Shown: positions 28,167 through 37,838, counted from the stretch's first letter. The stretch: 64,000 nucleotides of DNA from Acidobacteriota bacterium (GCA_022711665.1 JAKLEN010000003.1:186001-250000), one strand, 5' to 3'. Notes: generated from the sequence alone by a model not told the origin. A program made the numbers and translations.

Positions 28167-30081
28167 CTTGAAGCGGAAGCTCCGGAGACGGCACATACCC
28201 CTTGTCCATCAGGCGGATGAAGCCCAGCAGGGCTCCCCAATGGTAGAATTCGTCGCTCCAGCTCCCGGCGTCGTCTCCCCGCCCGGTTTCGGCATTGTAG
28301 TTTTCATAAACATGGCGTTCGCCGAGCCAGGATCTTAAAAGGAGCGTTTCAGACCTCTCGGCCAGGTCTTTCCGGGCCCGGGGCAGTTCGTAGTTCCTGA
28401 GCCCCAGGTAAACCAGGAAGTTCATCGGCGCCCAGATCCTCCCTCTCCAATAATGATTGTCCTTGAAGGCCGGGTCGTTCCGGGCGATGGAAGGCATGAT
28501 GAATTCGCCCCAGAATTCCCGCGGGTTGTAAAAATGCTCTTTGATCATCCTCTCGGCCTGTTTCTGATCCGGAACCTTGGCCAGCAGGGGGTAGAAAAGA
28601 GTCGGCGAAAGCCGTCGGCTGGGTTCTCCCGTCAGGAGGTCCCTGTTTAAATAAAGGCCGGCTCCAGCATCCCAGAGCGTTCCAAGCATCCTGGAGTACT
28701 CCGCGGCCCGCTCATTCAGCTCCCGGACCGCCTCCGTTCTTCCCAGGACCGCGGCGATCTCGGACAGGCTCCGGCAGTCGTTGATGTAGAGGCTGATGAG
28801 GCCGACATCGGCCAGCAGCATCTGATGGGCGACCCGGTCGTAGACGGCCTCGTCGTACATCGGGGAATTATCCAGCCCCGACTCCCACTTGGCCCCCTGG
28901 AGGTTCCCGATGCCCCGGTCCGGAGGGGGAGAGGCCTTTCCGTGATCATATGGATCGGAGCCATAGGAAAGATAGCCGTCGATATCGCGATCGGCGGCCC
29001 ACCACCGGTTCCATCTCAACAGGCTGTCGAAGACCTCGTCGAGGAACCATCGGTCCGGATATCTTCGGTAGATTTCCCTGATCACGAAAGCGCCCACCGG
29101 AGGCTGTGAGCGGTCCAGACTCTTGATCCCCGGCTGGCTGTTGTTCGGGACAAATCCCCTGTCCGTGATCTCGCTGGTGATGGCGATGGCGTTGGAGTAG
29201 GCCAGTTCTTTGCAGTCCACCGAAAGCATGTAGGCCGCGAAATAGGTGTCCCACTCGAACAAGACCCAACCGCCGGTGCTCCAGGCGCGGCTGACCGGCG
29301 ATATGACCCGGTCGTTGCCGGGATCGTAGATCGTGTTCCAGGCCAGCACCGTTCGCAGGGCCTCGTAAGCGTCGGGCGCCTCGGGGTACTTGGACTTGCT
29401 CTCCGCACATTGAGCCTCGGCCCTGTCGATGATCTCCCCGATCTCGGCCGCCGTCTTGGAGCGATCGGTCGTGACCGCGATAGGCTCAGCCAACGAGAAC
29501 TCCAGATGTTGGTCCGTCGCCAGGTACCGGCCCGCGGCGACGGCCAACTCCGTCTGGCCGGAGGGCGTGTCGGCACGGATCGTCCCGCTCTTTATCATGA
29601 TCTTCCCCGGCCTGCCCCATAGCATCTGAGGGTCCATTAAAAGGGCGTCGCCGGGCGATCGCCGGTGGGGGATGATCTGCAGGAAGAACCCGTTGTCGAC
29701 GGCGGCGCTCCGGACGCCGATGCGGATGCCCTGCCATTCGACCACGACCTCGGTATAGGAACCGTCCCAGGCATGAGGGCCGGGGACGACCCGCTCCGCG
29801 CCGTCTTCGCCTCTGGCCGGCAAAGCCTCCTTCAGCGTATCGCCCGTCCGATGGTTGACCAATCGGAGGCTGACCGAGAACCCCTCGGGCAACAGGACAT
29901 GCGACAGAACGCTCCGGGTGTCCCAGGTATTCCAGCCCCTGGAAAGCCGGGCCTTCATCGCCGCCCATTCCCTTTTCGCCGGCGCCGCCCGCCCGGATGG
30001 CTGTTCAGCGGCGCAGGACGCAACGAAGGGCACGAGGGACAGGATCAAGAAGAGGGATCTTGCTTTTTTCACACGGCTCAC
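28147..30081 (-). CDS. GH63/MGH1-type glycosidase, lipoprotein
   Basis: 644 residues with lipoprotein signal (FVASC, Cys23). An N-terminal beta-domain (to about 230) is followed by an (alpha/alpha)6 barrel of the trehalase/glucosidase-I/mannosylglycerate-hydrolase type. FEWDTYF holds the likely catalytic Asp and HVYENYNAETG the second carboxylate region. SYGSDPYDHG and NHYWRGRIWAPMNFLVYLGL are typical family blocks. Start GTG 30081 (a second GTG at 30072 is possible; both ribosome sites are weak). It is the distal gene of a four-gene leftward operon. Members cleave alpha-glucosides or alpha-mannosides; which one applies here is open. Confidence 0.82.
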   Translation of the reverse strand: MSRVKKARSLFLILSLVPFVASCAAEQPSGRAAPAKREWAAMKARLSRGWNTWDTRSVLSHVLLPEGFSVSLRLVNHRTGDTLKEALPARGEDGAERVVPGPHAWDGSYTEVVVEWQGIRIGVRSAAVDNGFFLQIIPHRRSPGDALLMDPQMLWGRPGKIMIKSGTIRADTPSGQTELAVAAGRYLATDQHLEFSLAEPIAVTTDRSKTAAEIGEIIDRAEAQCAESKSKYPEAPDAYEALRTVLAWNTIYDPGNDRVISPVSRAWSTGGWVLFEWDTYFAAYMLSVDCKELAYSNAIAITSEITDRGFVPNNSQPGIKSLDRSQPPVGAFVIREIYRRYPDRWFLDEVFDSLLRWNRWWAADRDIDGYLSYGSDPYDHGKASPPPDRGIGNLQGAKWESGLDNSPMYDEAVYDRVAHQMLLADVGLISLYINDCRSLSEIAAVLGRTEAVRELNERAAEYSRMLGTLWDAGAGLYLNRDLLTGEPSRRLSPTLFYPLLAKVPDQKQAERMIKEHFYNPREFWGEFIMPSIARNDPAFKDNHYWRGRIWAPMNFLVYLGLRNYELPRARKDLAERSETLLLRSWLGERHVYENYNAETGRGDDAGSWSDEFYHWGALLGFIRLMDKGYVPSPELPLQANPREP

Positions 30082-30127
30082 TTCAATTCGATCTCAGCTA
30101 TGTCTTCGATCCTTCACCGCCGCGGCC

Positions 30128-32257
30128 CTATTTACCAAGCTGCTTGATGGCCTCCTCGGCCGCCCGCTTGATCAGGTTCTGGTGGGACGTGATTGCGGCG
30201 GACGAGCGGAGGAACGGGACGAGCGAGGCGTCGCCGGTCCGGCCCAGGGCGCGGAGGGCCTCGGCCCGGACGAGGACGCTGCGGTCCTTCTGAAAGAGGT
30301 CCTTGTAGAAGGCCGCCAGGCGCCCGTCCTTGCCGGCGCCGAGGGCCTGGACGGCCGCGGCCCGGACCGAGGAATGCGGGTCCCGGCAGGCCGTTTTCAA
30401 GATGGCCTGGACATCGGCCGCCGGCCGCTTCGCCAGCGCTTCGACGGCGGAACGTCGGACCGCCCAGAAAGGATCGCTCCGGGCGCTCCAGGACAGCGCC
30501 GCGACAACGCCGGCCCGTTCCTGGACGGCCGCCAGCTCCCCGGCGGCGGTCATCCGGCCGATGACGTCGTCGTTCTTCAGCTGGTAAAGGAGCTCGGCGG
30601 TCTCCTTGGGAAACGTCATCTCCTTGATCAGCTCGTTCGCCGCGTCGAACCTGACCAGCAGGGGCTTGGTCTCGGCCGGGAATTCAAAGGTCTCCTCCCG
30701 CTCCCGGATCCAGACCCTGTGGCTCTTCGACCGGCCGGCCGTGACGACCTTGACCGTGACAGGGACGCGGAAGACGGGCACGCCCTTGGCCAAGTCCTGG
30801 ACCTGGGCGACCTTGAGCCGGACGACCTTGCCGGCCGCGTCCCATTCGCTCCGGAGATCGAAGACCGGGTGGCCGGGCTTGAACAGCCACTGGTCGAAAA
30901 ACCAGTCGAGGTTGCGGCCGGTGACCGTCTTGACCGAACGGATGAAATCGGCGGTGTCGGCCGAGTCGAAGGCGCAGCTGTGGAGGAAGTGGCTGAGGGT
31001 CTTGAAAAAGATCTCGTCGCCGAGGATCGACCTGAGCATGTGCAGGACGATGGCGCCCTTGGGATAGCTGTGCGAGTCGAACATGTCCCCCGGCTTGTCA
31101 TAGCGGTCGGAGACGATCGGGCGGATGTAGCGGGTGTGCGCCTCCCGCAGGTACGCGGCCAGCTTGTTCTGGAGGTTGACCGCCGCCTCGTCGTCGCCCC
31201 TGGCGTGGCGAAAATACAGGTAGTCCGAGTAGGTGCCGAAACTCTCGTTCACCCAGGCCTGGCCCCAGCTGCGGAGAGTGATGAGATCGCCCCACCACTG
31301 GTGGGCCAGCTCGTGGGAGACGATGCCGATCGCCGGGAAATCGGGCTCGTCCTCCTCCGAGACCATGATCCGCGAGGTCATGGCCGTCGCCGACGTGCTC
31401 TCGGCGCCGCCGCCGAGGGGAACCGAGATCTGGTCGTACTTCTGCCAGGGGTAATCGAAATCGAAGATTTTGCTGAAGAAGGCGATCATCTCGGAGGTCT
31501 TCCCGTAGGTCGGGCGGGCCTTGGCCTCGTCCCCCGGATAGACCCAATAGTTCACAGGCATGTTCCGGTAGGAGTCCCGAACGACGACGTAGGGGGCGGC
31601 GGCCAGGAAGATGAGGTAGGTCGAGTGGGGGAGTTCCTGGGACCAGTGGTAGGTGACCGTCCCCGCCGCGGCGTCCTCGAAGACGCCGACGAGCCGGCCG
31701 TTGGACGCGACCTTGAGACCGGACTTGACCGTGGCCACGATCTCGCTGGTGGCCTTGTCGTTCGGATAGTCGAAGCAGGGGAACCAATGGTGGACGTTGT
31801 CGGGCCAGGAGTCCGACCAGACCATCAGGGGATTGTCGGGGGACCGGTCGACGAACCTGAGACCTTTCTGCGGCTCCCGGCCGCTGTACCCGCAGGTGAA
31901 GGTCAGGATCTCGCCGAACTTCGCCGGCCGGGCGAGGAAGACCTTCAGCTCCTTGTCCGACTGCTCGAACCTCAGGGGCGTCCCATATTCGTCGATGACC
32001 GAAGTGACCGCGAACTCCTCGGCATCGAGGACGCAGCTCTCGAGGCCCTCCACGAACGAGGACGCGGTGATGGTGGCCGCCCCCGCGAACGATTTCCGAT
32101 CGAGGTCGAGCCCGATCTTGACCAGGTAGTGGAGCGCGTCGTAGCTCCGGCTGCGTTCGGACTGGAGCGGTTTCTTGGAAAAGTCGACCGTCTGGCCGGG
32201 CAAGGCCTGGACGAGCGCGAGGCTGACGACGGCGATGGCTGCGAGCGTTCTTCTCAT
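30128..32257 (-). CDS. M1 family zinc aminopeptidase with C-terminal HEAT repeats
   Basis: 709-residue gluzincin. Signal peptide about 1-20. The N-terminal beta-saddle domain (to about 210) precedes the thermolysin-like domain with HELAH (His315, Glu316, His319) and the third zinc ligand Glu338 in NESF, 19 residues on. The exopeptidase motif usually read GAMEN appears as GGGAEST. The last 130 residues are HEAT-like repeats (ALSWSARSDPFWAVRRSAVE, RDPHSSVRAAAVQALG). It trims N-terminal residues from peptides in the periplasm. AAGGAGAG, overlapping the stop of the upstream gene, sets ATG 32257, so it is coupled to the M24 peptidase. Confidence 0.93.
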   Translation of the reverse strand: MRRTLAAIAVVSLALVQALPGQTVDFSKKPLQSERSRSYDALHYLVKIGLDLDRKSFAGAATITASSFVEGLESCVLDAEEFAVTSVIDEYGTPLRFEQSDKELKVFLARPAKFGEILTFTCGYSGREPQKGLRFVDRSPDNPLMVWSDSWPDNVHHWFPCFDYPNDKATSEIVATVKSGLKVASNGRLVGVFEDAAAGTVTYHWSQELPHSTYLIFLAAAPYVVVRDSYRNMPVNYWVYPGDEAKARPTYGKTSEMIAFFSKIFDFDYPWQKYDQISVPLGGGAESTSATAMTSRIMVSEEDEPDFPAIGIVSHELAHQWWGDLITLRSWGQAWVNESFGTYSDYLYFRHARGDDEAAVNLQNKLAAYLREAHTRYIRPIVSDRYDKPGDMFDSHSYPKGAIVLHMLRSILGDEIFFKTLSHFLHSCAFDSADTADFIRSVKTVTGRNLDWFFDQWLFKPGHPVFDLRSEWDAAGKVVRLKVAQVQDLAKGVPVFRVPVTVKVVTAGRSKSHRVWIREREETFEFPAETKPLLVRFDAANELIKEMTFPKETAELLYQLKNDDVIGRMTAAGELAAVQERAGVVAALSWSARSDPFWAVRRSAVEALAKRPAADVQAILKTACRDPHSSVRAAAVQALGAGKDGRLAAFYKDLFQKDRSVLVRAEALRALGRTGDASLVPFLRSSAAITSHQNLIKRAAEEAIKQLGK

Positions 32258-32270
32258 GTCCGTTCTCTCC

Positions 32271-33671
32271 TTAGATAAGCGCTTTTTTCCGGAGGGTTTG
32301 GAGGATCCCTTCCTCCTTCATCAGGGCTTCGATCTCGGCGGCCGTCCGGGGGAGCCCGGAGGACAGGTTCTCGAAGCCGCTCTCGGTGACGGCGATCGTG
32401 TCCTCGATCCGGATCCCGATCTCCTCTTCCAGGCGGAACAGCTGGATGTCGCAGGCGAAGACCATCCCCGGCGCCAGGACCTCGTCCGGGCCGGCGAACC
32501 GGCCGGTGACGTCGTGGGTGGCCAGGCCGATCATGTGGTTGTAGCCGCCGTAGCGGACGATCCCGGCGAAATCCCTGGCATAAGCGTCCAGGCCCTTCTT
32601 TTTAATCGCCGCCGCGACCTTCTCGCCGACCTGCTTGAACGAGATCCCCGGGCGGTAGCTCTTCAGGCAGGCGCCATGAACGGCCAGGGCGATCTCATAA
32701 AGCTCTTTCTGGCGGGCGGAGAAAGTCCCGGAGGCCGGGAACGAGGTCGAGATGTCGACGTGATAATCGGCAAGATCGGGGCCGGCGTCGAGGATGACGA
32801 AATCGCCCGACTTCAGGACGCGGTCGTAGGCGTGGTAGTGACCGTAGGCGTGGTTCTTCCCCGACATGATGATCGGGCTGTAGGCCTGGCCCGCCGCGCC
32901 CTCGAGGCCGCAGGCGAACTCGAACACGGCGGCCAGCGACTTCTCCGTCACGCCGGGCCGCGTCGATCGGATCAGGGCCCGGTGGGCCTTGACGCCGGCG
33001 GCGGCGGCCCGGCGGAGGACTCCGATCTCCGCGGCCGACTTGATCTTGCGCAACTCCCAGACCAGGGCCGAGCAATCCTTGACCTCGACCTGGGGAAAGC
33101 GGTCGCGGAGCTGCCGCACGAACTGGAGCTCGCGGGTCAGACGCCCGTCCCAGGCGTTCAGGGTCATCGTTCGCTGGAGGGAGTTGAACTTCTCGTTGGA
33201 GTTTTCGGGGCCGAGCTCCTCGGGCCTGAACATGGTGTAGAGGGTCTTGGTGCGCTGGCAAAGGCCGGCCAGAAAGGGCCCGAGCTGGTCGGCCGGGAGG
33301 ACCCGCTCGACCCCGGTGAAGGCCTTGGGGTCCCGGACGAAATCGCGGGGGATGCCCTCGGCCTCGGCGTCCTTTTCCGTCATCGTGAAGAACAGGACGC
33401 TCTCCTTCCTGAGAGCGTCGACGACGAGACAGGCGTTCGGGACGGGGGCCCCGGCGAGATACGCGAAATCGTGGCCCTGCCGGAAGGCGGCGTCCGAGGC
33501 GGGCGCCGAGGCGCCCAGGATGACGGCCGCGCCGTCGGGGATCTTCTCCATGAATCGGGCGCGCCGGGCGGCGTACTCGCCGGCCTCGAAGGTCAGCCCG
33601 GCCGTCAGGGGGCCGGCCAGCGCCAGCCAACCGGCCGCCCAACCGGCTAATAGCAGCCGCCGCCGTTTCAT
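32271..33671 (-). CDS. M24B family Xaa-Pro aminopeptidase-like metallopeptidase
   Basis: 466 residues from ATG 33671, which overlaps the stop of the LamG gene (ATGA) and opens a signal peptide (MKRRRLLLAGWAAGWLALAG). An upstream in-frame extension lies inside the neighbour and is rejected. An AMP_N-type N-terminal domain (FMEKIPDGAAVILGA) precedes the pita-bread fold. Metal ligands are Asp295 (DAGPD), Asp306 (HVD), the His in NHMIGLATHD and the Glu in RIEDT. Role: release of N-terminal residues next to proline, here exported. With M1 and S9 peptidases nearby, the locus has a periplasmic peptide-use theme beside glycan use. Confidence 0.92.
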   Translation of the reverse strand: MKRRRLLLAGWAAGWLALAGPLTAGLTFEAGEYAARRARFMEKIPDGAAVILGASAPASDAAFRQGHDFAYLAGAPVPNACLVVDALRKESVLFFTMTEKDAEAEGIPRDFVRDPKAFTGVERVLPADQLGPFLAGLCQRTKTLYTMFRPEELGPENSNEKFNSLQRTMTLNAWDGRLTRELQFVRQLRDRFPQVEVKDCSALVWELRKIKSAAEIGVLRRAAAAGVKAHRALIRSTRPGVTEKSLAAVFEFACGLEGAAGQAYSPIIMSGKNHAYGHYHAYDRVLKSGDFVILDAGPDLADYHVDISTSFPASGTFSARQKELYEIALAVHGACLKSYRPGISFKQVGEKVAAAIKKKGLDAYARDFAGIVRYGGYNHMIGLATHDVTGRFAGPDEVLAPGMVFACDIQLFRLEEEIGIRIEDTIAVTESGFENLSSGLPRTAAEIEALMKEEGILQTLRKKALI

Positions 33672-35824
33672 CGGGACGCCGCTTTCCCGGTCCCGTCGGC
33701 CGGAGCGATAGAGATGCGGACAGGCGACGTCCATTCGCCCCGGATCCAGAGGACCAGGTCGTCGCCTTCAAGCCCGGGGATCAAGCCGGCCCGGACGTCC
33801 TTGCCGGCCGCGGCGGTCCGTCCCCCGATCTCGACGCGGGGGATGGCCTCGTCCCAGCGCCGGACCCGGAGGACCGGATTGACGACGGGCGACTCCGCGG
33901 ACGCTTTGAGCGTGACCGTGATCCGGTCCGGGCCGGCCGGCCCGGTCCGGGCCAGGACGAAGGCCCGTTCGGCGGGATCGAATCCTTCGCCGCGGAAGCC
34001 CTCGCCGTCAACGTCCAGGCGGGGCGGCGACAGCCAGGACTTGGCCAGGGGGACGAGGGCTTCGGCCGGCTTGTCGGTCAGGCCGTTCAGCATGAGCATG
34101 GTCACGCCGTCCGCCGTCTCCTGGTAGGGCCGCCAGGATTGGATGTGGGCCAGGGAGCTGTGGGAAACCCGGTCGGGAGCAAGGGCCCAGCGGCCGTTCG
34201 AACGGATCTGCTGCGAGACGGGCCAATGGTTCCACCACGGGAAGATCGATCGTTCCCGGATGATCTCTCCGGCGTAGCAGTCAATGGCCACGTTCCTTGG
34301 GTCGACGATGACATAGGGGCTGTATCTGGCCTTCAGGTTGACCCTGAGGATGTTGCCGCCGGGCGGCTGGGCGAGCCAGCGATGGCCGCCGGTATCCAGG
34401 TCGCTGATCCGATGGAGCACGGCCAGCGTTTCTGCGTCGAAACCGGCCTTGCCGCCGGGCGGCCCGTCGGCCCAGGAGTAGGTGTGGGCCTCGCCTTTCA
34501 TGTTGGCCAGCGTCAGGGCCTCGGTCCGGATGTTGTCCTCGGGGCGCGTGCCGGGGGGGTTGATGATGATGGCCTCATGGTACTGCCGGAAGTTATTCCA
34601 TTCCCGGCCTTCGGCCGGATCGAGGCGCGGCTTGGACGACCAGACCTTGATCTTGCGGACGCAGGAGCCGTCGGGGTAGACGGTGTAGGTCTCCTCGACC
34701 CAGTCCCCCCAGCCCGTCAGCGGGTCGATGTTGACGAGGTCGTAGTTGACGCTGACCGGGGCGTAACGCCAGAGAACGACGACCCGGGCCTGGCTGCTTT
34801 CCAGGATCCGGGCGTGCGAGTACCTGGCCTGTTTGTCGGCCATGGGCTCCGTGCTCGTCGGCATATCCGGCGTCTGCATTTCGTAGAACTCGTTGGTGTA
34901 CCAGATGCCGTTCTCCGTGACCCAGGCGGGAATGTAGCTTGTGCCGCGCCAGAAGACGAGCCGGTTGGGGCTCTCGTCGAAGCGGACCACCACGTCGGCG
35001 GCGTCACCGACGCGCCATGGATTCTCCCATTCCTCGGCGTAGCGGAGCCGGGCGTAGTAGGCCCCGAACCGGCCCGGGCCTTTTGGCCCGGCGGGCAGGG
35101 CCGGAGGCCTGAGGGGCGGCGGCCCGGACGGCCTCAGGCGTGACGATGCCGCCCCGGCCTCGGCCTGGCTGAGGGCGGTGTCGTAGATCCGGAGCTCATC
35201 GATGATCCCGTCGAAGGAAAAGGCCACCGGGGCGACGACGCGGACCTCCTCGCTGAGCCCCAGGGGCGTTTGGTTGCGGCCGATCCAAACATCGGCTTCT
35301 GGGGAGAACTGCGGCGATCCGGCCGTCGCTTTCCCGCCGACGAGCTTTCCGTTGAGATAAAGCCTGAAGCCGACGGCCGGGTCGAACGTGCCGAGCAGAT
35401 GGTTCCAGGAGTAAAGGGGGAGACGGGCATCCGAACGGCATTCCTGCCAGTGGCCGTCGACGGCGACATGAAGCCCGAACCGCCCCTCCGGGTCGATCCC
35501 GAAAAAGTATCCGGCTTGGCGGGCCTTCTCCTGATTGACGACGGCGCACCAGGTCCAGGGATAGGTTTGGAGGGCGACCCAGGCTTCAACCGAAAAGGCG
35601 CCGCCGAGGCGCGGCCCTCTCCCCGCGGCCCGGATCAGGACCGTGGTCTGGCCGTCGAAACGGAGACCGTCGCCTTCCGCGCCGGCGACGAACTTATGAA
35701 AGCCACGGATCTCGTCGGCTGCCGCGTCCCGGTTGAACGGCCAGGATGCGACCGGCTGCCGCTCCGCCGGGTAGGCGGTCCCCGCGAGAAGGGCGCACAG
35801 GATAAGGATCGCGTATTTCCGCAT
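33668..35824 (-). CDS. Secreted LamG-domain protein of unknown function
   Basis: 718 residues from ATG 35824 (GGAGG four bases upstream; residues MRKYAILILCALLAG open a signal peptide). An N-terminal laminin-G/concanavalin-like module (about 45-235) contains FSVEAWVAL, YSWNHLLGTFDP, RLYLNGKLVGG and FDGIIDELRIYD, which are clear LamG marks and suggest carbohydrate or peptide binding. The remaining 450 residues are Trp-rich (EEWENPWRVGDAADVV, TYTVYPDGSCVRKIKVWSSK, IFPWWNHWPVSQQ) and match no family I recognise; they may hold a beta-rich catalytic domain. It is first gene of the leftward operon LamG-M24-M1-GH63. Confidence 0.7.
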   Translation of the reverse strand: MRKYAILILCALLAGTAYPAERQPVASWPFNRDAAADEIRGFHKFVAGAEGDGLRFDGQTTVLIRAAGRGPRLGGAFSVEAWVALQTYPWTWCAVVNQEKARQAGYFFGIDPEGRFGLHVAVDGHWQECRSDARLPLYSWNHLLGTFDPAVGFRLYLNGKLVGGKATAGSPQFSPEADVWIGRNQTPLGLSEEVRVVAPVAFSFDGIIDELRIYDTALSQAEAGAASSRLRPSGPPPLRPPALPAGPKGPGRFGAYYARLRYAEEWENPWRVGDAADVVVRFDESPNRLVFWRGTSYIPAWVTENGIWYTNEFYEMQTPDMPTSTEPMADKQARYSHARILESSQARVVVLWRYAPVSVNYDLVNIDPLTGWGDWVEETYTVYPDGSCVRKIKVWSSKPRLDPAEGREWNNFRQYHEAIIINPPGTRPEDNIRTEALTLANMKGEAHTYSWADGPPGGKAGFDAETLAVLHRISDLDTGGHRWLAQPPGGNILRVNLKARYSPYVIVDPRNVAIDCYAGEIIRERSIFPWWNHWPVSQQIRSNGRWALAPDRVSHSSLAHIQSWRPYQETADGVTMLMLNGLTDKPAEALVPLAKSWLSPPRLDVDGEGFRGEGFDPAERAFVLARTGPAGPDRITVTLKASAESPVVNPVLRVRRWDEAIPRVEIGGRTAAAGKDVRAGLIPGLEGDDLVLWIRGEWTSPVRISIAPADGTGKAASR

Positions 35825-35937
35825 CTTTCCTCCATTAATTACATAGGAAACCAAAGTACCATGAACACGGCCCTTATTCAATGGCTAATTCGTTCCCCCC
35901 TGACCCCTGCTAAAGTGGAGTTTAATTATTAAATTAA

Positions 35938-35967
35938 TTGACAATTCGATGTCTCTGGAGGAATAAT
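35938..35967 (+). promoter_or_regulatory. Strong sigma-70-type promoter
   Basis: A perfect TTGACA (35938-35943) and AATAAT (35962-35967) with an 18-bp spacer lie in an AT-rich island within GC-rich DNA. The predicted start is near 35974, giving a leader of about 70 bases to ATG 36044. An 8-bp direct repeat, CTAAAGTG, flanks it at 35910-35917 and 35990-35997. Confidence 0.6.
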
Positions 35968-36043
35968 CAAATCTTAATAATATAGTATTCTAAAGTGCCT
36001 GGGCCTGAGCCGACCGCAGCCTTGCCCCGGGAAAAGGAGAACG

Positions 36044-37720
36044 ATGAAGATCTCAAAGCCGACCCTCATCATCCCCGCCCTTCTGTCCCTCCTGCTGGCC
36101 GGGCTGAGCCTGCCGGCGAGCGGCCCCCAGGAATCCCGGCCGGGCCAGGTCGTTCTCGGCGACCAAGGCTTGCATGGCTACATCAGCTTCGATGCGACCC
36201 GGCCGCCCGCCCGGTCCGCGTACAGCGCGGGCATGGGCTTTTATGCGGCGGTCTGGCCGCTCGTCGGCGAGCCTCTCGCCCAGTTCCAGATCGGCCTGCC
36301 GAGCGCCTGGATCACGCCGGACAACTCCGACAACAAGGAGACGCCGCTCGCTCCCGTGGGGACCCTGGCCCGGGACCATTGGCCCGATCGCGGGCCGACC
36401 TATGGATCCGTTTTTCAGACGGTCGAAGGCGGGCTGGGGTATTGGGCCGGCAACCACTTCCGGTACGGCCCGCCCAAGTTCAGCATGAACGCGACGCCGC
36501 AGTGCTATGACTATGAGGTCGGATCGCCGGGCTGGTCCTTTTTCTATGACAATGAGGCTCTGCCGGACGAGCGGCTGGGCATCGCCCAGCTCAGCAACAG
36601 GCTGCTCATCCCGCCGGACGCCCTGCCTTTCCAGGGGAATCCCAACGGCGAGTTCCTGGGCTACTCGTACATGGCTCTGCCGTTCACCGAACCGGTTGCC
36701 GGCGAGCCGCCCACCGGCGATCAGGCCTGGACGTGCTTCCTGAGCGCGGCCAATTTCAAAGGGCCGATCGCCTATTACATTCCCGAAACCTGGAGCAAGA
36801 TCGGCAAGCTGTTCAATTATCCCTTCATCTACGGCCGGGGGCTCGATTCCCGGCCGGGGATCATGGGCGGCGGGGCCATGGAGATCAATACCGTCCCCTG
36901 TTTCCAGTCGAAGGACGCCGCGGGCAACATCTATTCGAAGCTGCCGGATATCCGGTTCCCGGTCGACGAGAAGGGCCGGACCCTGCTCGTTCAGGACGTG
37001 ACTTACTATTCCAAGGCGGCCCTCTATGACGCCTTCAAAGCCTGGCGCGACGGCGGGCCGGCCTGCTCCGGCGCGTTCGACCGGAAAGGCGCCTGGAAGT
37101 CCACCCTGACGACCAGGACGACTCGCTTCGATCAGGCGGGCAAGAAGATCAGGGGCGTGGAAAAGATATTCGACACCAGGATCTTCGAAGGCAACGTCTG
37201 GGGTCTCGAATGGTTCGACGGGACGAAGAGCGCCATGGGCCATTTCCCCGCATACTTCCGGCATGTCGGCGAGGAGCGGGAAGTTGTCGCTGCCGCGAAC
37301 GTGCCCGCCGAAACGCGCCTCCGGAGCCAGGAGTTCGGGCTGGCCGAGCCAGGACCGCCGTACACGTCTCCGGCCGGAGGAGCCTGGGGCAAGCCGGGCC
37401 CGGCCAGGGGACCCTTCCGGGTCAAGCTGTCCGACGGATCGCTCGTGACCTACTCCTGGTATCGCTTCGTCGACCAGCCGTCCTTCCAGCAATATGCCTG
37501 GAGCGAGGAAAAGAAGGCGAAGCTGCAGGCTTTCGTCGAGAAGATCCATGCGGCCTGGACGATCGACAGGGATTACATGGCGCCGCTCCGCTTCGGCAAG
37601 CTGGCCACGCTCGATCCGGCCCTGCTCGTGACGCCGCCCGAAGGGCTGGAAGTCGGGTATGTGCCCATCGTCATGAGGCAGGAGGCGGCTCCCGTTCCGG
37701 CCTCCGTCCCGGGGAATTGA
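36044..37720 (+). CDS. Secreted protein of unknown function, 558 residues
   Basis: ATG 36044 is set by AAGGAG at 36034-36039. A signal peptide (KPTLIIPALLSLLLAGLSLP) covers about residues 1-25. The mature protein is rich in aromatic residues, Pro and Gly (FDATRPPARSAYSAGMGFYA, HFRYGPPKFSMNATPQCYDY) and has long runs of beta-strand character. No membrane span follows the signal, so it should be soluble in the periplasm or outside. I recognise no family; Trp-rich surface patches would suit carbohydrate binding. It is transcribed divergently from the LamG operon from its own strong promoter and stands alone, 155 bp from the next gene. Confidence 0.65.
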   Translation: MKISKPTLIIPALLSLLLAGLSLPASGPQESRPGQVVLGDQGLHGYISFDATRPPARSAYSAGMGFYAAVWPLVGEPLAQFQIGLPSAWITPDNSDNKETPLAPVGTLARDHWPDRGPTYGSVFQTVEGGLGYWAGNHFRYGPPKFSMNATPQCYDYEVGSPGWSFFYDNEALPDERLGIAQLSNRLLIPPDALPFQGNPNGEFLGYSYMALPFTEPVAGEPPTGDQAWTCFLSAANFKGPIAYYIPETWSKIGKLFNYPFIYGRGLDSRPGIMGGGAMEINTVPCFQSKDAAGNIYSKLPDIRFPVDEKGRTLLVQDVTYYSKAALYDAFKAWRDGGPACSGAFDRKGAWKSTLTTRTTRFDQAGKKIRGVEKIFDTRIFEGNVWGLEWFDGTKSAMGHFPAYFRHVGEEREVVAAANVPAETRLRSQEFGLAEPGPPYTSPAGGAWGKPGPARGPFRVKLSDGSLVTYSWYRFVDQPSFQQYAWSEEKKAKLQAFVEKIHAAWTIDRDYMAPLRFGKLATLDPALLVTPPEGLEVGYVPIVMRQEAAPVPASVPGN

Positions 37721-37817
37721 CGATAAGCTCCATGTCGTCGGAGCAGGACGCAAGGCCGGTCCGTCCGAGGCAGGAAAAACGAGGGCTTGGAATACGGGTG
37801 GAAAAAGCGCAAAATAT

Positions 37818-37838
37818 CGAATATCGTTGAATTATTCG
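37818..37838. repeat. AT-rich inverted repeat, possible operator
   Basis: CGAATA at 37818-37823 and TATTCG at 37833-37838 form an inverted repeat with a 9-bp spacer, 38 bases before the start of the VWFA-type gene. The included 12-mer GAATATCGTTGA (37819-37830) recurs exactly at 59706-59717, just upstream of another promoter. It may be a shared regulatory site. Confidence 0.35.

Noticed and set aside
29855..32278. Plus-strand frame of 807 codons opposite the GH63 and M1 genes
   Set aside because: Spans two real genes and the gap between them in antisense; composition is not protein-like.
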